Positions 8,925 through 18,462 of a stretch of DNA of 64,000 nucleotides are shown here, piece by piece. Source of the DNA: an uncultured Alphaproteobacteria bacterium (GTDB lineage: Bacteria > Pseudomonadota > Alphaproteobacteria > SP197); the NCBI GenBank assembly GCA_943787175.1, contig CALSLK010000006.1:1-64000 (forward strand). Direction: 5' to 3'. How positions within the stretch are numbered: the first letter of the stretch is position 1; the number at the start of each line of letters is the position of its first letter. Both the position numbers and the translations under genes were made by a program. The notes under the pieces are model-generated. The model ran no database searches and was not told the DNA's origin. It worked only from the letters and a program-made list of their open reading frames with translations.

Positions 8925-10550
8925 TCAGGGCGCAACGATTTCGTCACGGCGAACATAACAATCCCCGCCGCCTTTCTTGATGGCATCACACAGGGCAGCC
9001 GCGTCGGACTGTTGTGCAAAGGCACCAGCAAAGACACGCCAGGTCGGGCCACCGCTGCTTGATGTTCCGGGCTGCACCACCAGATCGTTTCCATCCAGAA
9101 CATCCGACAATTCGAGGCTGAGTTTGTCGCGCCCGTTCTCGGCGGCGAGTTCACTGCCAAGCGCAGCAAGTTGCACACGGTACAAGCGCTCGCCCGTGGC
9201 GGTTCCTGCCGCAACAACAGCGGGTTCGGCAGGTAATGCTGCTGCAACCTGATCTCCAGGTTCAATTACAAGAGCACTTTCAAGCGGCGGCCTGGGTAGG
9301 GTCTCCGCCGCTGGTTCGGACTCAACATCACCGCCCATCTCGGACACCGATTGCTGAGGCACGATGACAAGCAATTCATCATCGATGCCCGGAATCAGGT
9401 CGATCACTGGTTGCGGCATTTCGTCCTGAACAAGACCATCATCCACCGGCTCGGGTACAGGAGCCACAATCTCGGCCTGCTGCACCATGACCTCGGCTTC
9501 GACAGGCTCACTTTCCACAGCAGTGATGATGATCTCGGGCGCTGGAATATCAGGTTCGTCGGCTTCAACAGCAAGCGCGTCTGGTTCCGTATCGGGCAGC
9601 TCAATCTCGAGGGGTTCCACGACAACCACCTCATCAGGTTCGGCCAGGAAAGCATCGGGATCTTCGGCTTCGATGTTGGTCAGGTTGGCGACGTTGCTGG
9701 TGCCAGCCGTTGCCAGGAGTTCTTCAGATTCGATGACGTCTGTGCCCTGGCCCGTGAAGTTCTCGAGATTGTCGAGGTCTTCACTGCGCATGCTCTCAAA
9801 AAATGCCAATTGCTGGTCTGCAGCCTCTGGTATGAGATCGCTGCGCACGATCGTCTCGGCGGCATCCATATCACCGTTGAGCACCAGAAGAAGCGCGTAG
9901 TTCTGTCGAACCTGCAAGGTGGCATCAAGTGAGGTGTTGGCTTCTTCGAGAAGCAGCAGGCCGGTTCTCATATCTCCGTTGATGGCCTTGTGTAGCCCGT
10001 AGTTGCTGAGCACCGTGGGATTGCCCGGCGAGAGAATCAGTGCCTGACGGTAATGCTGATCGGCGAGACCAAGTTGCCCGCCCATGCCATAGGCCACACC
10101 CAGTGCCGACTGCACACTCCAATCAGAAGGCGCAAGGATGGCAGCCTTCTGCAATTCAACGACGGCATCTGGCTGGTAGCCCGCTGCCAGCAGCGATTTA
10201 CCATAGGCCGCCAACAATTCGGGATCGTCAGGATTGTAAGGCAGAGCGTCACGCAAGACCTGCACGGATTCATCGTACTGGGCAAGACGCCGGAGCGCGT
10301 TGCCCAGTCCAAGTGCATAGACCTGGTTGGTCGGATCCTTGCCGAGCAGATTACCCCAATACTGAGCTGCGCCGCCCCAATCGCCCGTGCGCTCGGAAGC
10401 TTCGGCAGCCAGGATCAGCGAATCAATGATTTGTTCAGAAGTGTCGCTGCTGACTTCGCGTTCAAACACCTCTTCGGTTCCCGGCGGACCAGCGCAACCG
10501 AGCACAGTCACCAATGCGGCCATCGAAACCGATTGGCGCAACACCATCAT
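8925..10550 (-). CDS. TPR lipoprotein with C-terminal SPOR domain (TadD-like)
   Basis: A lipoprotein leader (VTVLGC, Cys about 19) is followed by at least four TPR-type repeats (about residues 45-230), such as ALGLGNALRRLAQYDESVQV and AAYGKSLLAAGYQPDAVVEL. Next comes a long acidic, Val/Pro/Glu-rich linker (about 270-430). The C-terminus (about 460-535) is a SPOR domain (LYRVQLAALGSELAAENGRD ... WRVFAGAFAQQSDAAALC). TadD proteins are TPR lipoproteins of the Tad system, and position supports that role. The SPOR domain, which binds denuded peptidoglycan, is an extra and suggests septal or cell-wall anchoring. It is transcribed opposite to the main tad run and diverges from the gene at 10786. Confidence 0.85.
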   Translation of the reverse strand: MMVLRQSVSMAALVTVLGCAGPPGTEEVFEREVSSDTSEQIIDSLILAAEASERTGDWGGAAQYWGNLLGKDPTNQVYALGLGNALRRLAQYDESVQVLRDALPYNPDDPELLAAYGKSLLAAGYQPDAVVELQKAAILAPSDWSVQSALGVAYGMGGQLGLADQHYRQALILSPGNPTVLSNYGLHKAINGDMRTGLLLLEEANTSLDATLQVRQNYALLLVLNGDMDAAETIVRSDLIPEAADQQLAFFESMRSEDLDNLENFTGQGTDVIESEELLATAGTSNVANLTNIEAEDPDAFLAEPDEVVVVEPLEIELPDTEPDALAVEADEPDIPAPEIIITAVESEPVEAEVMVQQAEIVAPVPEPVDDGLVQDEMPQPVIDLIPGIDDELLVIVPQQSVSEMGGDVESEPAAETLPRPPLESALVIEPGDQVAAALPAEPAVVAAGTATGERLYRVQLAALGSELAAENGRDKLSLELSDVLDGNDLVVQPGTSSSGGPTWRVFAGAFAQQSDAAALCDAIKKGGGDCYVRRDEIVAP

Positions 10551-10785
10551 CCGGCGTGAAGTTGTCGTCTTTGCGTGCGAAATGGGTCTGATCCTGTCAG
10601 CAATTCCTGTGGACCCTGTTTTTGATTATACGCAGTCCGCACTGAAAGTTGCAAAGCGAAACCATGACGTAGGGCGAAGAAAGTTCTATAATTACTTGGA
10701 TTCGTTGGATTCGTTGGATTCGTTGGATTCGTTGGATTCATGGATTCGGTTTGGTCCAGAGCAACATTTCCGGGAGGACAATTGT
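10551..10785. promoter_or_regulatory. Divergent intergenic region with 9-bp repeat
   Basis: This gap separates the minus-strand TPR lipoprotein from the plus-strand secretin-N-domain gene, so promoters for both should lie here. It holds a short AT-rich stretch around 10615-10695, the tandem repeat at 10696-10740, and a strong GGGAGGA ribosome site (10772-10778) before the ATG at 10786. I could not assign -35/-10 boxes with confidence. Confidence 0.5.
10696..10740 (+). repeat. Tandem repeat (TTGGATTCG) x5
   Basis: Five contiguous 9-bp units of TTGGATTCG occur here. The fifth ends in A instead of G, and a partial copy (TGGATTCGG) follows at 10741. The array sits about 45 bp upstream of the ATG at 10786 and just before its ribosome binding site, in the leader or promoter. 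Copy number could change by slippage. Confidence 0.95.
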
Positions 10786-11277
10786 ATGTTCACGAGCTTT
10801 GCCACCACACGGGCCGGCCTGCTGGCTGCCACCCTTTTGGTCTGCTGTTCTGCCCTATTCCCGATGGATGCTGCCGCTGAGGACATTTATGTCGAGGTCG
10901 ATCATGCCACGCTGCTGAAGTTGGATGCCGATGCAGACCTGATCTATGTCGCCAACCCATCGATTGCCGACGTCACCGTGGAATCGCCGCGCATGTTGTT
11001 CGTTGTTGGCCTGATGCCCGGTCAAACCGGCATTCACATTCTTGACCGACAGGGCAACGAGATGATCGTGGGCGACATCCTTGTTACGCCCAGCGAAGGC
11101 CATGAAGTGACCCTGAACCGTAACTCCCAGGAGATTACCTATAGCTGTTCACCACGTTGCAGCGAAGTTGCCGTGACGGGGCAAGCCAATACAGGTACGT
11201 TCGATACGTCAGGTGGTGGCGGTGATGGTGATGGTGGGGATCTCGATCTGAGTGGACTGGGCCTGACCCAAGAATAA
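10786..11277 (+). CDS. Secretin N-terminal-domain-like exported protein of the tad locus
   Basis: A Sec leader (MFTSFATTRAGLLAATLLVC ... AAAED) is followed by a domain of about 80 residues that resembles the N-terminal part of CpaC (T2SS-T3SS pilus N domain). VEVDHATLLKLDADADLIYV and NPSIADVTVESPRMLFVVG parallel the LPVDARDVLATNSNVADVIL region of the secretin at 1803. There is no secretin channel domain. After a Cys pair (YSCSPRC) the protein ends in a Gly/Asp-rich tail, 163 aa in all. The start at 10786 follows GGGAGGA; the frame stays open upstream through the repeat but lacks a ribosome site there. A periplasmic accessory of the Tad secretin is the likeliest role. Confidence 0.75.
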   Translation: MFTSFATTRAGLLAATLLVCCSALFPMDAAAEDIYVEVDHATLLKLDADADLIYVANPSIADVTVESPRMLFVVGLMPGQTGIHILDRQGNEMIVGDILVTPSEGHEVTLNRNSQEITYSCSPRCSEVAVTGQANTGTFDTSGGGGDGDGGDLDLSGLGLTQE

Positions 11278-11311
11278 AGAGCGCTTGCACACCCTGGAGG
11301 GGTGAACATCG

Positions 11312-12397
11312 ATGAATGTCCTGGTCGTCGACAGGGAAGAGCTCTCCGCGCGTATTCTCGCAAAGAAACTCGAGAACTGGGGCTACACGCCCTACACCGC
11401 CCGAAACGCCTATGAGGCCGAGCGGATTCTCGAACGCGAATCCATCCGCCTGGTCATCACCGAACTCGACCTGCCCGACAAGACCGGGACAGATCTGGTG
11501 AACTTTGTGCGCGCCATGGGCAGGCCGCGCTACGTCTATGTCATGATCCTGACCGGCGTTACCGAAACCACACAATTGCTGGAGACACTCGAAGCCGGCG
11601 CTGACGACCTGCTGCGCAAACCGCTGAACGTTTTCGAGATGCGCCTGCGGATCAAGGGTGCAAAGCGCATGCTGAACCTGGAAGACGAGCTACGGGAAGG
11701 CGCCGGCACTGACGGCACCACCGGTCTGGTCAACCTGAACAGCTTCAGCCAGTTTTTCCGCGTCATCATCGCCGAAAACCGCCGCATGAAGACTCAGGGA
11801 GCCCTGATGTTCGTGCATGTCGAAAACTACTGGGCCGTCCGTGAGGAACACGGATTCAAGGCATCAGAACACATGATGCGCGCACTTTCGGCCATGTTCG
11901 ACGAGATCGTTCGCACCGCCGATCTGGTGACACGACTGGAGGACAGTGCCTTTGGCCTGTGCCTGCAGAATACCGAATGGCCCACCTGCCGCATTGTCGG
12001 CGAGAAAATCGAAGCCCGCGCCAAATCAACTGCGCTGGTATACGAAGGTGCCGACCTGCGACCCAGAATCAGGATCGAGACCGCCAATTTCCCAGATGGC
12101 GATATGAGCCATGAAGATATTCTGAACCAGGCACCGCGCTTCCCGTTTGACGGTGGTGACGCGATAACGCCAACTGGTGATCCCATCATCGCACATGCTG
12201 CCGATGCCGAACCAACGGCAGTCCAAGAACCAGCGGCCGCGCCAGGTGAGAACACCAGTGATGCGTCGCTTGATCTATTGCGCCGCGCGGGAATCGATGT
12301 GGAATCTTTTGGACGCTTGTCGGAATTCGAGAAAGGTCAGGTTCTCAAGCTTGCCCGGCAGCTGGCCGGTGCAGAGGACGCACCTCCCGTCAGCTGA
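11312..12397 (+). CDS. Degenerate receiver / GGDEF-like response regulator
   Basis: Residues 1-120 form a CheY-like receiver. The phosphoacceptor position is Glu51 (VITELDLPDKTG) instead of Asp, and one of the two acidic-pocket residues is replaced (VVDREE). Thr81 and Lys103 are kept. Residues about 130-270 look like a GGDEF domain, but the signature is RLEDSAFGL (208-216), so cyclase activity is unlikely. The tail is Ala/Pro-rich and ends in a short helical segment. A Glu in this position may mimic a phosphorylated state; this is inference. Its place between tad genes suggests a phosphorylation-independent regulator or scaffold for the pilus. GGAGGGG precedes the start. Confidence 0.8.
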   Translation: MNVLVVDREELSARILAKKLENWGYTPYTARNAYEAERILERESIRLVITELDLPDKTGTDLVNFVRAMGRPRYVYVMILTGVTETTQLLETLEAGADDLLRKPLNVFEMRLRIKGAKRMLNLEDELREGAGTDGTTGLVNLNSFSQFFRVIIAENRRMKTQGALMFVHVENYWAVREEHGFKASEHMMRALSAMFDEIVRTADLVTRLEDSAFGLCLQNTEWPTCRIVGEKIEARAKSTALVYEGADLRPRIRIETANFPDGDMSHEDILNQAPRFPFDGGDAITPTGDPIIAHAADAEPTAVQEPAAAPGENTSDASLDLLRRAGIDVESFGRLSEFEKGQVLKLARQLAGAEDAPPVS

Positions 12398-12474
12398 CGC
12401 GCCGCAAGCCAGATTCTTCAATGAGATATCATCGCGCCTAAAGCCCAGGCGAATCCATAACATCGTGACCTGAC

Positions 12475-13863
12475 CTAGCCGCCGATACGCAGATTCGAGA
12501 GTTCGCGACCAATAGCACGGAAGGTGGTTTCCAAGGTGCTTGAATCGGGCGAATTGAAGTACTTGCTGGGGTCTGTGGCGCAGTTCTCCATGAGGGACTG
12601 CACGGTGCCCGAGTTCACCTGGAAGGTGATGGTGTAGATGATAATACCCTTGTCCTTGATATTGGTGCACACCGTTGCGGTGCGTGTGTTGAGCTCTGTA
12701 ATCGCAGCCGAAGAACTGGTCGTCCCGAGGTTACCGTCTTCGAGATAGCCATAGGCGCCAAAGGACGATCCGCTGTAGAAGTTCTCACCATCGGTCATCA
12801 GAACGATCGCCTTGTTGAACTCTTCATTGTTGTAGCCCACGCCCTCGGTAAAGGGGGCCTTGGATGAGAGCACCCGCCAACCCCACACGAGACCGATGTT
12901 GATGTGGGTAATGCCGTCGGAGAACATGTCGTCGATACGATCCTCGACGTCAGCCTTGACGCTGGTCAGTGGCAGAACGGGAACCGGACAATCCTCGTTG
13001 GGGCCTTTTTAACTGCGCACAGGTGGCCAATTGTTGTTGTCACGATCAGGGTCGGCGCTGGTACTGGGCCAGAGGTATCCGGCCCAGCGCTTGTTGTTGG
13101 TATTGGGTGTTGCATCGTTACGATCCCGATTACCGCTGCGCGCCATCACGCAACCGCCCCAGTCGGCAGGGTCCCAATCGTTGTTGTCGAAATCGCTATT
13201 GAGAAAATCCGAATCGAAGTCGGACCCGACATTGACCGAGCCTGAGAACGGCACGACGGCAACCTTCAACAGGTCGTTCTCATCATCATCACCAAACAAG
13301 ATGTCGAGAAAAATGCCCGAGGCATCCTTGAGATCGTTCATCTTGGTCGTGCCCATGGAGCCCGTGTTATCGAGCACCAGGGCCACTTCCAGCCCCTTGG
13401 TTTCACGGATGATCAGGGTTTCGGCTGAGACGGTGAGTGAGTGGACACCGACGATGTTCATGAGCGTGGTGTCCACATCGGCCGTGGCGTAAAGCGAAAC
13501 CTCGCTGTCGGTCAGAACCAGAGTCGGGACGACCGGGACGCCAAGTTCAGCAGCAGGGTAATTGGCATCAAAGAAGCTCTGCATGATGACGGCAAGCTCA
13601 TCCTCATCGTTGGTCGTTGCCGCGCCGACAGCAAGACCAGCCGCATCCAGGGCATAACCCAGGCGCGATTTGACGAGATAGGCGCGTCCCAGGTCGATGG
13701 CTGCACCGCCGGCAAGGCAAAGCGGGATCAGACAGAGGGCGAAGATGATGGCGACCGCGCCGCGTCGATCACAACCAAAGCGCTGGAGCAGTCTTGCCAG
13801 ATCCCTGAGCGTAGAGGATGCGGTGGTCATGATTTCTTCGGTCGGACGTTGATTACGTGACAT
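12475..13863 (-). pseudogene. TadG-like pilus protein with von Willebrand A domain, interrupted by in-frame TAA
   Basis: An N-terminal TadE/G segment (RRGAVAIIFALCLIPLCLAGG) precedes a vWA domain with the MIDAS motif DNTGSMG. The open frame stops at TAA (13009-13011, read on -) after about 284 codons and continues in the same frame to 12475. The downstream part carries ITHINIGLVWGWRVLSSKAP and MTDGENF, the expected second half of the domain. The join reads S-stop-KGPNEDCP; other TadG proteins have a similar stretch there and a Tyr is plausible. The full length would be about 462 aa. A start at MTTASS (13830) is also possible. It is the last gene of a three-gene TadE/TadG set. Sequence error and real nonsense mutation cannot be told apart here. 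Confidence 0.8.
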
Positions 13864-13933
13864 GACGTCACTCCTTCATGGGTCATCGCATGCTGGCACC
13901 CGGCATACAGCAGCGCGCGCGTCGTTATGGTCA

Positions 13934-14464
13934 TCACTGGAAATCAACCGCGTCGACCGTGCGTGGACGCAGGTACGAAACATCGGTGATGTTGAAATCA
14001 CTGAACAGAAGGTCACCGAAAACCGGCGTGTACTGATAGGTGATGGTCGCAACAATGACACTTTCATCTTCACCCAGCATGCCGGCGGGAATGGTGATCT
14101 CCTCGACCTCGCCACCGCCGCGGGTCTGCTGCCAGTCGATCGACTGCGTGCCGTCTTCGTCGGCAACGACCGAGATCACGGTGTAGGCGGTGTTGTCTGT
14201 TGCATAGGGCAGGATGATGTTGTCGATTGCCGCCCAGATGTTGGTGATATCCGTACCGGTCACGACCTTCTGCTGAGCAATCAGGTCCGCTGCAGTCTGG
14301 GACGCCATCGTCACCTTCTTGTCCAGCAGCAAGGCGTTGCCGATCTCCACGGTGCCGAACAGCAGCAGGATCAGAATCGGCAGAATGAGCGCAAACTCCG
14401 TTGCGGCCACACCCCGGTCATCGGCACGTAATGCGCATAGACGCTTCGCAAGCTGGCGCATCAT
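13934..14464 (-). CDS. TadE/TadG-family pseudopilin (second)
   Basis: This is a short TadE-like protein: a positively charged N-terminus and the pilin-like DRGVAATEFALILPILILLL, with Glu five residues into the hydrophobic stretch, followed by a periplasmic domain. TadE and TadF are minor pseudopilins processed by the prepilin peptidase. I chose ATG at 14464, seven bases after the stop of the upstream TadE gene and with AGGA in front, over an upstream start that overlaps it. This gives about 176 aa. Confidence 0.82.
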   Translation of the reverse strand: MMRQLAKRLCALRADDRGVAATEFALILPILILLLFGTVEIGNALLLDKKVTMASQTAADLIAQQKVVTGTDITNIWAAIDNIILPYATDNTAYTVISVVADEDGTQSIDWQQTRGGGEVEEITIPAGMLGEDESVIVATITYQYTPVFGDLLFSDFNITDVSYLRPRTVDAVDFQ

Positions 14465-14471
14465 GATTTTC

Positions 14472-15014
14472 CTAGAGAGCATTTTCAAAGGGCTCATTCT
14501 TGAAGGCCGTCCCGGCAAACAGCATCAGGTTGCCGTTGGCGTCTGTCGGCAGGAACTCGTCGAGATACGGCGTGACAATGTTGTATTGATAGGCAACGCG
14601 GACCACGACAATCTCGCCGGCGCTGCCAGGCGAAAACTCGTTGCCGCTGGCGTTGCCGTCCTCATCGACAAAGTCATCAAGGTCGATCTCGCCGAAATCA
14701 TCGAAGGTGCGCACATCGATGATGATGTTGTCGCAGTTGAGAACGTTATCGAGGTTTTCGCACAGCAGATCGCGGAAGGCCGCGATGGAATCATCCTCCT
14801 GCTGCAGCTGACCGGTGCGGATAATGCGCGTTGTAAGAGCGACCTCGCCCTGCATCACCGTGGCCACCACGTACATCAACGACGTCTCGAGAATGGCAAA
14901 CACCAGAAACAGGAAAACCGGCGCGACCAGCGCAAATTCCACGGCAGTCACGCCGTCTTCACGACGGCGTATCCTGCGTGCAACCTTTACAAATGCTCTG
15001 AGCATTCTTGGCAT
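14472..15014 (-). CDS. TadE-family pseudopilin (first)
   Basis: The N-terminus is RREDGVTAVEFALVAPVFLF, the canonical TadE signature with a conserved Glu in the hydrophobic segment. It is followed by a periplasmic domain with a Cys pair (LLCENLDNVLNCD). A start at MPRMLRAF (15014), preceded by TGGGATC, gives about 180 aa; an ATG at 15056 is less likely. It heads the minus-strand set with the genes at 13934 and 12475. The AT-rich stretch 15057-15140 is the probable promoter area, but no boxes are assigned. Confidence 0.82.
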   Translation of the reverse strand: MPRMLRAFVKVARRIRRREDGVTAVEFALVAPVFLFLVFAILETSLMYVVATVMQGEVALTTRIIRTGQLQQEDDSIAAFRDLLCENLDNVLNCDNIIIDVRTFDDFGEIDLDDFVDEDGNASGNEFSPGSAGEIVVVRVAYQYNIVTPYLDEFLPTDANGNLMLFAGTAFKNEPFENAL

Positions 15015-15165
15015 GATGATCCCAATCGACCCTGACGGCCGGTCTCTCAAGTACATGCTGAATATGTTAACAGAACATTACGTTGGCGGTGCTCTTTCGC
15101 ACAGCTTGCCTGTTTCGTAACAAAACGATGCAATAAGTGACCTTAGTCACCGACCAGCGCCGGAA

Positions 15166-16995
15166 TCAGAGTCTTCCAACCCTTCGGTAGACCAGGAATT
15201 CGCCCGCCAGGGGAACTTCGAGCGATTCGGCGGCAAGCCATTCGGGTGGTGTTGCCTTGGCCAGCAAACTGTATAGGCCACCGTCTCCCGCCTGATCGAG
15301 ATACCAGGCGTGCCCGCCCCTGCCGGTGCTGCTTCGCACAGCACAATCAGTTCGATGTCACGCGCCCGTGCAATGGCTTCAGCATCAGACGGGCCAGACA
15401 GGAACAGGGCATGGACATCGAGAATGCCCTGGGTGTTGCGATGATAGGGTGCCGAGACAACCCCAAGACCACTGCGCCAGGCGATCTCTGGTCCCGGGAA
15501 CACCATCGTCGCAACGGTGCCGGTAACAGGCGGTGCAAGCTCACCCAGAATCGTGCCCAGACCAGACCAGTCACAGCTGTCCTGCCACGACGTCACAGTC
15601 TCGCGCCCCGCCTTTCCAAGCAGCAAGGCTCCGGCAACGATGTGTCCGCCAAGCGCGACGATCAGAACAAGTGCCGTGAGCGGCGCCCGCCATGGCTGGT
15701 TGCAGCGGTGCCAGCACCAGGCACCAACGGCGAAAACCGCGCCGGCCCAGGGAAGAACCAGCACCATCTGAAAGTAGGCCAGGACACGGACCTGAACCAT
15801 GCTGGCTGCCAGGTAAACGCCCATGGCAACGATCAGGAGAAGCCAGGCGGCCCGCCTCCTGACGACGGCGGAACACTGCCCAGACGGCAAACGGCAAGGC
15901 AATCAGAACTGGGCCAATGGAAAAGACGGCATCGGCCAGCGTCGTGGTGCCGCGGTCAAACATCGGCTCGGCTTCCTGCACGTTGACCAGAAAGACCTGA
16001 CGCACGGCTTCATCAACCTCGCCATAGGGACCAGCAAAGAAACCTGGGAACAAGGCTGCCATCACCCCGATGGGGATCATGCCAAGGACGCCACAGGCAA
16101 GAAGCCGTGCGCCGACGCCGGCGCTGGGCCGGCGCCTGTCGAACACCAGAACCAGCCATGCCGCAACAGCAAGTGCGGCCCGCCAGGACAATCTGGACAA
16201 GCGAGAGGCGATCGGGCTCGGCAAGAAACCAGTCCTGCGGGGGCCGCTCGATCACCAGGGCAATCAGCATCCCAACAACAAGGCCCAGCGCGAAGGTGTA
16301 CAAGGCACGCGCGGCACCGCGTTCACCCATGATCCACATCAGGCCCAGGGCCCCGCCCACCCACTGCAAGGGTCATCAAGGGCTTCAGAACCGACCCAAA
16401 GCCCCAGGGCCACAGCAAGACCCGCTGAGGCCGCGAGCATGGCACTGGTACGTGGCCCCATCGACCAGCGCACCAGAAGCGCCAGGGCCAGAATCGCCAG
16501 GACCAACAAGAGACTGTGATGGTCTGCGCGGCCGATCTGGAACACGCCATAGAGCGATGCCTGGCAGAGGAAAAGAACCACGGCAAGCAGAGCACCAGCA
16601 CGCCCCAGCAACGGCCCTGCCTGCCCAGGCGATCAGCGCTGCAGCAACCACATGCAGCACAGGGCTGATCAGCGCACCGGCCCAGAACAGGGCGTCCGTC
16701 AAGGTAAGGAACGCCATCAAAGGTAGCGCCCAGAAGGATGATCAGAACGTCAAACGGCCGGGGTCCAGTGCATGTCCAGACCATGGGGGGCGTTGAGCAA
16801 CGGGACATTGCCGTCGTACCAGCCACCACCCGATAGCAGGATTTCGATGCGCATCAGGCGCAGGTAACAGTCCGAATCCACCAACTGACCATCGAGAACA
16901 CCCGGCGATGCGAGCAGAAGGACAAATGCGTGCAGCGCAAGCGTCAGAAGAATGGCAAACGAGCACTTCAGCGCGGAGACGCACGGAATACCCAA
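15166..16995 (-). pseudogene. Polytopic membrane glycosyltransferase-like protein (GT39/STT3-like), multiply frameshifted
   Basis: Hydrophobic coding sequence continues across the whole interval but switches frame at least five times (around 16760, 16650, 16400-16350, 16200 and 15900-15300). Recognisable pieces are VDSDCYLRLMRIEILLSGGG and NAPHGLDMHWTP near the N-terminus, then TM-rich pieces, ending with EWLAAESLEVPLAGEF before TGA at 15166. The D-x-D and HWT-P motifs resemble lipid-linked sugar transferases of the PMT/STT3 type; this is inference from motif shape. The start is uncertain (TTG at 16995 or nearby). It follows a GtrA gene, a common pairing. Confidence 0.6.
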
Positions 16996-17418
16996 GTCTT
17001 GTTGGCCCAGAAGTTCATCACAAACGCCACGGCCGAACCAACCGCGACTGCCGCAACGGGATGGTCACCGAAGAAACCTACATAAAGAACGAGAAGTGCA
17101 TAGATGCCATAGTTGAGGAGCGGCCCCGGCACCGTTGACGACAACAAAGGCGAGCCACTGGCGCACCTTGCGATGCCGGCGTGCGGCAGGAAATGTCAGA
17201 TGACGGTGCAACATCCATGTGGTCGTCGCCGCCCCAAGATAGGACAGAAGACGCGCAACCAGCGGTCCGAGCTCGGTGAAATGGAGAATAAGCCAGAGCA
17301 CCGCAGCATCGACCAGGAAGCCCATGGCCCCGACCGCGCAATAAAAGACGAATTGGCGTTCCAGCATGGCACGACGATACTCTTCGGGATCGTCAGGATC
17401 GACCAGATATTCAGCCAC
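16968..17418 (-). pseudogene. GtrA-family membrane protein, frameshifted
   Basis: GtrA proteins are small four-helix membrane proteins proposed to flip polyprenyl-linked sugars. QFVFYCAVGAMGFLVDAAVL and the following helices are in one frame. After an indel near 17120 the neighbouring frame gives NYGIYALLVLYVGFFGDHPV and ends NFWANKTWVF, a typical GtrA C-terminus, with TGA at 16968-16970. The start may be GTG at 17418, overlapping the GT2 stop, or ATG at 17367. The length of about 135-150 aa is normal for the family. Confidence 0.65.
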
Positions 17419-18347
17419 CAGGGCCTCGCTGGGCGAGATAAGCCAGGCGTTTGGTTTTCGGTACGCCCGTGGGTCACGGTATCGAGGATGAGACCGCTGG
17501 CGTAACTGAGGAAACCAAGGAGCATCAGGCCCGTGGCAAGAATTGCTGTGGGAACACGTGGCACCAGACCGGTCTGCAGCCATTCCGTGACGACGGGGTA
17601 TCCCAATGTCAGCGAAACCAGACAGAAGAGCGTGCCCAACGCGGCAAAAAACGGCAGCGGGCCGTTCTTCCCTTCACCAGCATGAAAATCGCAAACAGAA
17701 TGCGAAAACCGTCACGCCAGGTGTTGAGTTTGCTGGCCGAGCCTTCCGGCCTGCTGCGATAGGGCGTCGACATCTCCGCAAAGGGCATGCGCAGGGCAAG
17801 CGCATGAACCGTGAGTTCGGTCTCGGTCTCAAACCCGCGCGAAAGTGCCGGGAACGACTTCACAAAACGGCGCGAGAAGACACGATAACCAGACAGCATA
17901 TCCTCCGAGTCGGTGGCCGAACAGGCGGGCAGCCAGCGTCGTCAGCAGCCAATTGCCCATGACATGACCGGGCCGATAGGCAAGATCGCCTTCTGCGACT
18001 CTTGAAGCGATCACCATGTCGAGGTTGTTGCCAAGGAGGTGGTCAACCAACGCAGGGGCACTGGCAGCGTCATAGGTGCCGTCGCCATCAACCAGAACAT
18101 AAAGATCAGCTTCTACGTCCGAGAACATGCGACGCACCACATTGCCTTTGCCCTGACGGGCTTCGCTGCGGACCTCCGCACCATGGCTGGCAGCAACGGA
18201 CGCGGTGTTATCGGTTGAATTGTTGTCGAAGACATAGATGCGTGCTTCAGGCAGCGCCGCACGAAAATCATCGATGACACGACCGATCGCGACCGCTTCA
18301 TTGAAGCAGGGAATCAGAACGGCAATCGCGCGTTGGTCGGTCATCAC
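17411..18347 (-). pseudogene. Dolichol-phosphate-mannose-synthase-like GT2, frameshifted
   Basis: The first 155 residues are clear GT2: AVLIPCFNEAVAIGRVIDDF, FDNNSTDNTASVA, and a DGDGTYD catalytic-type motif. The frame changes near 17900, after which SGYRVFSRRFVKSFPALSRG and FETETELTVHAL follow in another frame. It changes again near 17640 and near 17465, and one base removed there gives an ENKRLAYLAQRG ending with TGA at 17411-17413. C-terminal membrane segments are present, as in polyprenyl-phosphate hexose synthases. With GtrA and the GT39-like gene it forms a typical lipid-linked sugar module. Three indels are needed to restore it. Confidence 0.7.
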
Positions 18348-18462
18348 AACGTTTCTTTCAAACGCTCAACATGTAAAAATTTCTTAACATTCCCTAGCCA
18401 TCATGCCGTAATCTGCATCACACACGAGAAGTCCTTAAGATTCCGATAACGGAGCGCGTACG

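Noticed and set aside
10696-10740. Repeat as a CRISPR array or as part of a longer coding N-terminus
   Set aside because: Units are 9 bp with no spacers. The open frame through it gives only repeated LDS residues, and the ribosome site lies after it.
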